Origin: Ipomoea triloba
Taxonomy: Eukaryota > Streptophyta > Magnoliopsida > Solanales > Convolvulaceae
Assembly (NCBI RefSeq): GCF_003576645.1
Contig: NC_044917.1
Coordinates: forward strand, 2,231,923 to 2,295,922
Direction: 5' to 3'
Length of the DNA: 64,000 bases
Within the stretch, counting starts at the first letter, position 1; every line of letters begins with the position of its first letter. The notes under the pieces are model-generated. The model made no database searches and was not told where the DNA came from. It was given only the letters and a program-made list of their open reading frames with translations. A program made the translations under genes and the position numbers. Shown in pieces: positions 56,240 through 64,000 of the stretch.

Positions 56240-57405
56240 TGGCAACGTGTTAGTTGAAATGTCAGACTGACCGTTGGATCTCCCATGCCCCTAGACAGTC
56301 AGGATAGTGACACGTATACACATGTCAGATCTGCTGCATGGCAAGCTCCCAGTCCCCCAGCCCACAACTCATCCAAGTAAACTTTGTTCGAGAATATGTA
56401 CGAGTAAACTTTGTTCAGGTAGCCAAGCATCTTATGCTCAGATGACATAGAGTGATTCTTCAATATGAGAGGTCATGAAATTAAGTCTCGATGAATGCAC
56501 TGAGATGATATTGACATTTGTGGAAAAAACTCCTCTCTCGTCTCTTATGTTTCTCTCCCTTCCACCTCATCTAAAACCAAAAATAACATCATAAAAGTTT
56601 TTGTTGGGCTTGCTCTAATAAGAGACAAACAATATACAAAGATCATGTGGGAGAGATAGGTACGATAATGTGTTTCACCTTTAGCTTGTCTAAGTGACTA
56701 AGTTTAACCTTGGTTTTCTTAATTTGGGATATTATTTAACTTAATGGTGTAAACATAAAGAGCAATGGATAAATAAATAAATAGAAATAATGGTGTTAGT
56801 GTGGTTGGTGAGACTATGAGAGAGAAGGAGACAGTGAGACACGAAAACGTGATGTCATATGATCTCTTAATTAATTAATTTCTAATAGATTTTGAAAATT
56901 AATTTTCCAATAGTCAAGTAATACTTAAAATTAAATTTTTAGACCCAATTTTCAATTCTTATTAAAAAAAACATAGGTAAAGTGGATAGAAAACTCATAA
57001 CTAACATTATCTACCAAGATGTTAGAAATGGTATATGTGTTGAGAGTAATATGTATCGTGGCAATCCAACTATCAATTTAGATTTTAGTTGAAATAGAAC
57101 ACATACTTCAATTATACTCCCTATAAACTTTATTCTTGTTAAAAGGGTTTGATCAAGAAAGTGTTAATAATAATCAATTTTATAACTCTTGAGTATGAAA
57201 ATTATGTTCTACCCACTTAACCACTACTTATTAATATTAGATGTGCGTAAAAGATTATTTGTATTTCAGTTTTCATATGTACAACATAATTACACACAAT
57301 AATATTAAAGGATGACTTTAAACTTCATTCCTAATCTTTCTTCCTAAACTTCACTCATATAACCGATTGAGCTGCCCATGCAGGAGTGCAGGACACATTT
57401 ACTTA
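56240..57405. other. Distal PAL upstream region and intergenic DNA
   Basis: AT-rich without genes. A SINE-like stretch may lie near 56435-56520 (GAGAGGTCATGAAATTAAGTC), and a related fragment near 57338-57392 resembles 61055-61108. These calls are weak. Confidence 0.4.
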
Positions 57406-58865
57406 TCTACTATACTAATAAGAGCCGAAGAGAGTTAGGCCTAAAATGGGTAGAAAAAATGGCGGTCAAATTATTTAATCAAATGGATGGTTCAGATGAA
57501 TTATTTAATCAAATAGATGGTTAAGATAATTCATATTAATATTATTAATAGAGATTACCTAATTTAACCTTACTTTTATGATTATCCGTTAAGTTTTCCG
57601 TTAAATATTCTCTTCTCCGTTAATATTCCGTTAACTTACCCATTAATTTCTATAAGAAAGGTCTTATGTTCGAACCTCATCTCAATCAAATTTGACATGA
57701 TTAAGTTTCTCACTCTATTTTACTCTTATTAAATTAAATATTCATTATCAAAAAATTAAATTAAATAAGAGAAACAATTTCATTAGTTATATTGTCTTTA
57801 TTTTGTCTCATGCAAAGATTCTTTTATGTTCAAATTTATCAATTGATATTCATTACATTTGTCCATTATCTTATTTTTAAAATATTTTGTAATTAAATAT
57901 CAAAGTTATAGTACAAAATAATGTTATATATTTATTTACCAAGTATTTTATTAATACTATGATTTTTTTAAAAAAATAATTTGAAACTAATTATATTAAC
58001 TACTTGGGGATTGGTTGACAAAGAGAGTACTCAAATAATAACTCAACAAATTGAAGCGTAATCACTCTATTTTACTCTTATTGAATTAAATAAATTAGTA
58101 GTTTCACAAAAAAATGATACATATGTATTTTTTTAATACCATGAAAAAATAAAAAAGAATAGTTTGAAACCAATCATATTAATTACTTGGGGGATTTGTT
58201 GACAATGAAAGTACTCAAATAACCCATTACCCAACAAATTGAAGCGAGAAACTACATTTTAATATATTTGGAATACATAATATTTTAAATTTTCAAAATT
58301 TTATTAATTTATTTAATCTTTTTTCTTAAACTAGGGATTTTTTTATCCACAATAACTCATTCAACAATAATAGTTGAACCAAATGAAACCCAAGCAGAAC
58401 ACCTAAAGAAAAGTTTATAACTCCTATATCATAACCTCATTGCATGACGTTGTCATCTATGCTACCAACAATATCCGAATTGCGAATAACACATTACCAA
58501 CAAAAAGGAAGAGAACAAATAGTAAAGATGAAGACAATGACAATGTTACTCAAAAGAAAATTAAGAACCACTTAGAAAAATTATTTTAAAAGTAGTATTT
58601 ATTTAGACTATCATTTTTAGACCAAATATTTAGATTATCGATTTTACAAGGTTACAAACATTTATTTTAGTAATAATTATAATGAATTTTCTATATTATC
58701 TTGGATTCATATACTTTGAGTTATATATTTAAATAAAAAAATTCGACATTCAATTATCCATGTATAACTTCTCCTCTATAATCTTGCATTGATATATTTT
58801 CAAATATTTATTTAAATATAAACATTGGGCATTAACCCATTCGCGCAATGCGCGTATAAAACTAG
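57406..58865 (+). mobile_element. Non-autonomous Helitron
   Basis: Begins TCTACTATACTAATAAGAGC after a host A, the 5' terminus known from many plant Helitrons. It ends with the hairpin CGCGC-AAT-GCGCG, then TATAAAA, then CTAG, followed by a host T. A/T insertion, TC start, 3' hairpin about 7-10 bases before CTAG and no inverted repeats are all Helitron hallmarks. The 1460-base interior is AT-rich, has no Rep/helicase coding capacity, and contains an internal duplication (about 57995-58055 and 58180-58247). Confidence 0.88.
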
Positions 58866-60984
58866 TAATCTTAATAAGGGAGATGAAGATTACTATTTTT
58901 GTTCATATTCGATTTTATAGATTACTAATAAAATATTCCCCTTGCCCCCCACCCCCACCCCCACCCCCCAAAAGAAAAATAAAAAGTAAAGAAAAAAAAA
59001 AAAGAGTACTAATTTTTTCTTTTGGTTGTAAGTCAATAATGTTGTTAGGTTAGCTTTAAATAACTATTACTATCAAAAATAGCACTCATTCATATTAAAG
59101 AACTAGTTTTGTACAATTATTAGCGACCAAACTAAATTAGATTAGAACACATTCATCAACTCCAAAGATGACAAGTTTTGTCTTCGAGCGGACAAGTGAA
59201 TAGAGCATATTTGTTCAAATTTCAATAAAAATAGAAATAAAAATAATAATAAACATTACTACACAATAAACATAACAAGTTGTGAATAGTATTGTCCAAC
59301 GGTCTTTTTTTTTTTTTTTTTTTTNGGGGGGGGGGGGGGCGGGGTTGGGGGATCATAACTTATTTCCTTCCTAAAATAAAAAAAAATAAAAATAAAGAAC
59401 ACATGTTTACGGAGTAAATAATAGTACATAAAATAATATGAAGAGAACAAAATATTGAAAATAACAAGTAACTTAATAATGAATAAAATGGAACGGCCAA
59501 TATATATATACTATGTGGATGATTCAGGTAAGAACAAGTTCTAAGGTAATTTTTGTTTGATCGTCACCCATTGACAGTTGTGATTATTTCTCGTTTTACA
59601 GGAGAATCATATTCTCATTTGAACTTTCCCTTATATATATATGAGGATGTGGAAGGTTTACGTAAAAATATGTTCCCAGTTAAAAAATAATGACTGATTT
59701 AATCTATCAATTTGGATATATCAGTTGTTGGTAGTTGCTAAAAATAAGAAGAAAATGGATGAGTTAATTTATAAATATTACAAATAATAAAATTAACTCG
59801 GTATTTTTTTCCCACAAAAATATTGATAAATTTTAATTCGCGATTGTGATGACAAGCTACAGCCAACAGGCTACCAAGTCACCATAATTTTGTGAAATAT
59901 GACTCAGCCAAGCTCACTTTGACCTAAAAAGATGACCGTGTCCTGCCAAACAAAAATAAAATATAAAATGGAATAAGAGGCTTAGATTTTGTCTGACACC
60001 TAATTAAATATTTAGCTAACTTTTAAAATTAAAATAAATTGCGATTGACCATTAATTAAGGTTAAAATATTTTAATAAAATTAGTCGTTAATAAACTTAT
60101 GTATATCACTAGGCAAAAAGGGTATTCTTTTGTTTTTAAAAATTCTACAGTATATACAAAGTAATAAGATAATTACTAAGAGAAATTAAAGATAGAAACT
60201 TGGACCTAGCAATCTCTATTAGGTTGATTTACCTCTTCATGGGCTTGGAGGCGTGTTCATGTAGTCCATAATATAGTATGACGAAGTCGAAAAATCTGAA
60301 CTATCAAAATTAATGAAAAATTTGAATGAAAATCAAAAGAAGTAATACTCCCTAAATTCTGACAATTGAGAATTACTCTTCATAATGACACAATAATAGT
60401 AACTAAAAATAAATAAATGATAATAAACAAATAATATATTCTTATTAAATAATTATTAAAAAAAAATAGAGGTTGTTAGCTTGCTCTAAAAAAGTCATAT
60501 TCACCACCAACCACCATATATTTCTTTAAAGGAATTCTTGACATGGCATTTTAGAGAGGTTAGGTGAAGAGAGAGATAATGAGTTCTCACGAGTTATTGA
60601 CCCAATTTATAATTTTATATCTCTTCAATTTCTCTCCAATAATTTAGTGTATAAATCTATCTGCCGGTCCCAATCAAAAATTTCTTTTAATTGATTGATA
60701 ATTGATTGATTGATAATTAAGAGTTTAAGACCAATGGCTTCATAATTAGAATTAAATTTTAGTTTATAAAGGTTGGAGTGAACCATGCCAAAAAGAGTCA
60801 CAACAAATTTTCGGACATCTTTTACCTTTGTTGGTTCAACAAATTTATACATATAATTATTATATTTACTATTAAAGTGTATTAATAATGTTAAAGATAA
60901 CATGCCCTTAATTTGATGTTTAAACATACAAAAAATGAATTATTTATCTTTCTTCCCAAAAGATTGAAATCTCCAACCCGACAG
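58866..60984. other. AT-rich intergenic DNA with simple sequence
   Basis: A C-rich run (CCCCCCACCCCCACCCCC) lies near 58945-58968. A T run, an N (59325) and a G run lie at 59304-59339 and mark poor sequence quality or an assembly join. No gene seen. Confidence 0.5.
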
Positions 60985-61110
60985 AACAACTGAAATGATG
61001 TAAATCATGGAACTCAGGTTGCTCTCACGTTACCACTGGTGAGTCTCGATCACTAGTTTTTCTTTCCAAACTTCACCACTGTAACTAATTGAGCTGCTCA
61101 TGCGAACTGA
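60985..61110 (-). mobile_element. Possible tRNA-derived SINE fragment
   Basis: On the minus strand GCATGAGCAGCTCAATTAGT resembles a tRNA box A region and GTGATCGAGACTCACC a box B, at a distance near that of a tRNA. Part of it recurs at 57338-57392. Weak but plausible. Confidence 0.35.
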
Positions 61111-61328
61111 ATTATTTATCTTTTCTGATTAGTTTGCAGAGTATTACACAAAAACGAAATTTATTCAATCCACACATTTAAATAGTAGTTATAAATTCTT
61201 TGTGGTCACCGACTCACTATTGTTATCCAAAATAAATGATATAGGGATAAGATAAAAGATGACAGAAACTTAAATCAATGTGGCATTATAACTATAGATG
61301 ATTCCAAGAATATTAATTATTGTATTTA

Positions 61329-62047
61329 TTGAGCTGATTAAATCGTGGATGTGCGCTTGAGATTTGTCTCCTTCTCGTACCTTAAATTCGGTATAAACTG
61401 CTGATTAAATCGCAGTTCTTATATCGTGGACCGCGGTCCACAATGCATTGTGGACCGCGGTCCCAAAACGACGACGTTTTAGTAAGTGGGAGATGGAGCC
61501 CCGTAATTGACACTACAGTTCATTCCAAAAAATACTGCCTTACATTTGTTTTGATATTATCGAATGAAATTGTAGTTATATCAAAAAGTAACTGTAGTTG
61601 TGTTGAAAAGAAAGTACAGTGTATATGAAAAGATACTGAATAACAATTTCACATTTGTGTTTGATATTATCGAATGAAACTGTAGTTATATCAAAATGTA
61701 ACTGTAGTTGTGTTGAAATGTAACTGCAGTATATATGAACAGATACTGAATAACAGTTTCACTTTTGTGTTTTTATATTATCAAATGAAATAGTTATATC
61801 AAAAAGTAACTGCAGTTGTATTGAAATGTAACTACAGTATATATGAAAAGAAAGTGCAGTATATATGAAAAGAAAGTGAGTGGCGCGAATTCATCCGTCT
61901 GTTTTCATTAATCAAAACGACGTCGTTTTGGGACCGCAGTCCACAATGCATTGTGGACCACGGTCCAAGATATAATTTGCGATTAAATCGTGAATGTGCT
62001 TTTGAGATTTGTCTCAATATCGTACCTTAAATTCGGTGTAAACTGTA
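61329..62047. repeat. About 70-base direct repeats flanking the palindromic element
   Basis: 61334-61400 and 61981-62047 share GATTAAATCGTG, TTGAGATTTGTCTC and CGTACCTTAAATTCGGT with few differences. They bracket the element at 61421-61976. Confidence 0.75.
61421..61976. mobile_element. Non-autonomous element with palindromic termini and internal minisatellite
   Basis: Both ends carry a palindrome built as GGACCGCGGTCC-ACAATGCATTGT-GGACCGCGGTCC. The left one (61428-61463) is a perfect 36-base palindrome; the right one (61931-61966) has two mismatched positions. The two ends are inverted copies of each other over about 55 bases, including CCCAAAACGACG next to each. Inside are three units of about 110 bases (from about 61547, 61656 and 61767), with TATCGAATGAAA, GTAGTTATATCAAAA and TGAATAACA motifs. 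No protein is encoded. It looks like a DNA-transposon derivative, family unknown. Confidence 0.7.
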
Positions 62048-63511
62048 ATGCAACGATGTCGCGTTACGTATGAGCCTAAATGTGATAGGAAGGTTTGACT
62101 ACGTTGAGTTGGTGGAGAATGGGGGTTGGTGGACGTGCATCCTTCTTCTTAACAATATCCATTTTAATTAATTTATTAATTTAAGTATTTTTACACCCAC
62201 CCCACTCACTACCTTTAATTTAAAACCAAAAAAAAAAAAAAAAATGGCTTATACATATAGCCATAAAATAAGAGAAACCATATTGGAGACTGAAGGACAA
62301 CTTGCGATTGGTTTGACACTTTGACCGATCACAATTCACAATTCATAAAGTCTTGTTCAAATAGCACTATAAGAATTCGAATCCAGCTGTTCACCTTAGG
62401 GTCATTGGGAGACCTTAATCGATCAGAGATGATAAAGGTCTGTTGTGCGCTGAGCATACATGAAGGATGAAACCCGGAAGACTGACCGGGCAACTTGCGA
62501 TGGAAATTCGAACCATGTATCTGCAATTAACCGGTAAGCAATAAGGAGAAAGGCTCGGTTGAATCAGTCTAAAAAATTCACCGACTCAATGTCAACATTT
62601 AAGGCAAAATATCTCTCTTTCTATGCATATACTAATTAACACAAAAATGAGGGTTTCAAAATCAGTTCACCTACTCAGAATCCCCAGCGACCAGCATCAT
62701 GGACATGGAACCTTTGCTCCCAAATATGGGACCATAATCTTGCTCATACGACTCCTTGTCCAACAAAAGTTCTTTTCATAGTATCATCATGTGACCTGTG
62801 CACTTAGAAGCTGCAAATATTACCTGAGAAGAAGAAGAATACAGATTTTGCTAGCCATAATACACAAAGAAAATGCCACTCTATAATTTAGTTTGTGAAG
62901 ACAATTTTGATCAGTGATCTTCAATATTCGAGCAGAAAAATAATGTTATAAGCGTGGAGCCTTTACATTTCAGTGCCTTCTTTCAAGTACCTTTTTCTAA
63001 CTGCTGGATCCCAATAATTCTTGGCCTTTAACTTGTCGTGTTTATGTATTTAGCACATATAATCCAGATAAGGATCACAGAATGACGCATACAAAATCAG
63101 ATGCAAAGGAAACGGTTTCGTACCAAATCAAGACCAAAATGATGCATACAAAAGCAGAAGCAAAGGATCACAAATGATGCAAACAAAATCAGAGGAGATG
63201 GAAATGGTTTTGTACCAAATCAAGACCGGGCTTGTTGCTGCATAAAACGAAGATTCCCCACTGGATCCAATTACTGTCATAGATGATATTAACCTTCACT
63301 TCACTAGAAAGATTGAGAGGTATTGGTTATACTATGCACATCTTACTTTTGGCCTTTCCTGTTTAGCAATCCCTGAGCTTATTCATCAACCTCTTGTACC
63401 AAAGATAACATCAACACTCAACAGGCATTTAGCATATAAGAACCTAAATAACTGCTGAAAGTGAAATCAGTAGCATTGTCTCCATCAAAGATAATTGTTG
63501 CTAACTCGGTA
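62048..63511. other. Intergenic DNA and 3' region of the PPR gene
   Basis: Contains an A run near 62230-62245 and no clear gene. From about 62640 onward it is likely 3' UTR or 3' flanking sequence of the minus-strand PPR gene. A short direct repeat (ATGCATACAAAA plus GCAAAGGA) occurs near 63083-63185. Confidence 0.4.
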
Positions 63512-64000
63512 TCAACATTTTGCTTTTGCGAGTTCGTTCATGAACCTGTTATAAGTAAAAATATCTGGTATAAACCCATTATCCAACATCTCATCCACTA
63601 GAATTTCTCCCTCTTTACTTTTACCCTCCCTGGTAAACCCAGATATCAAAATACTATATGTCATGGCATCAGGCCGCAATCCCTTACTAGAACCCAACAT
63701 CCTCAACTTATTCGCTTCCACGCTTTTCCCAGCATTACACATATCACTGAGCAGACAATTAAAGGTCACGCCATCAGGAACTATACATTTGCGTAGCATA
63801 TCTCCTACAAGCTTAGACGCTTCTTCAATCCGTCTCGCCTTTCTCAAGTCTTCAATCAAGGTTGTACAAGCAATTAGACTTGGAGTGTTCCCCTTCCTCC
63901 ATAACTCATTAACCAACTCCATTGCTCTCCCCACATTACCTTCACCACACAGCCTCTCAACTACAGCAAAGTAATCGAACCCGCTTGGCATTACTCCTTT
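63512..64000 (-). CDS. Pentatricopeptide repeat protein, P-type, C-terminal part (cut by window edge)
   Basis: The last 162 codons of a PPR gene; the frame stays open to the window edge, so the N-terminus is missing. Four complete 35-residue PPR motifs can be read (beginning near FDYFAVVERLC, IACTTLIEDLR, VTFNCLLSDMC and MTYSILISGF), followed by a partial fifth (FTYNRFMNELAKAKC) at the stop. PPR proteins bind organellar RNA through residues 5 and 35 of each motif and act in editing, splicing or stability. No E, DYW or SMR domain follows, so it is a P-class protein. Target organelle and RNA cannot be told without the missing part. Confidence 0.92.
   Translation of the reverse strand, partial: KGVMPSGFDYFAVVERLCGEGNVGRAMELVNELWRKGNTPSLIACTTLIEDLRKARRIEEASKLVGDMLRKCIVPDGVTFNCLLSDMCNAGKSVEANKLRMLGSSKGLRPDAMTYSILISGFTREGKSKEGEILVDEMLDNGFIPDIFTYNRFMNELAKAKC

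Noticed and set aside
1..64000. tRNA, rRNA, CRISPR or bacterial-type operon features
   Set aside because: tRNA-like boxes seen belong to SINE-like elements without a full cloverleaf; nothing resembles rRNA or CRISPR arrays, and gene structure is clearly plant nuclear.

Overview
This is a window of a plant nuclear genome, almost certainly a eudicot. The genes are split by short GT-AG introns, intergenic DNA is very AT-rich and full of MITEs, SINE-like elements and a Helitron, and every recognisable protein is a plant family (plastid DXS, plant PAL, ABCG24/28-type half transporter, plant Pumilio, PPR). The DXS and PAL proteins look typically dicot. Solanales/Convolvulaceae would fit, but I cannot prove the order from this sequence alone.

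Layout. 1-6.2 kb: AT-rich intergenic DNA. 6.6-10.5 kb (+): an AVT1-type vacuolar amino acid transporter with 12 exons, one bounded by a textbook U12 AT-AC intron. 12.3-15.6 kb (+): plastid 1-deoxy-D-xylulose-5-phosphate synthase (DXS) with nine exons, one intron being GC-AG. 16.5-17.2 kb: remnant of a copia-like LTR retrotransposon. 18.0-22.1 kb (+): a Pumilio RNA-binding protein with eight PUF repeats. 23.2-25.8 kb (-): a conserved-looking protein of unknown function. 26-31.2 kb: a gene-free nest of MITEs and one SINE. 31.6-40.0 kb (+): an ABCG24/28-like half-size transporter with 14 exons. 40.4-41.9 kb (-): an intronless cytoplasmic pseudokinase. 42.2-47.0 kb: three nested copies of one sequence joined by single N bases, most likely an assembly artefact, containing a gene-fragment-carrying Mutator-like element and a small six-cysteine secreted peptide gene. 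47.6-51.3 kb (-): a divergent plastid-type transketolase. 52.7-55.9 kb (-): phenylalanine ammonia-lyase (PAL). 57.4-58.9 kb: a non-autonomous Helitron. 61.4-62.0 kb: an unusual element with palindromic ends and an internal minisatellite. 63.5-64.0 kb (-): the 3' end of a P-type PPR gene cut by the window edge.

How genes relate. Plant genes are monocistronic, so neighbours need not cooperate. Two points still stand out. DXS and the transketolase are both ThDP enzymes of the transketolase superfamily and draw on the same sugar-phosphate pools. The divergent transketolase lies directly downstream of PAL in the same orientation: transketolase makes erythrose-4-phosphate, which enters the shikimate pathway to phenylalanine, the PAL substrate. 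Both genes also carry a SINE of the same family, antisense to the gene, within about 15 bases of a 5' splice site. All exon boundaries given here were derived by hand from splice signals, reading-frame continuity and family knowledge; no transcript data were available.
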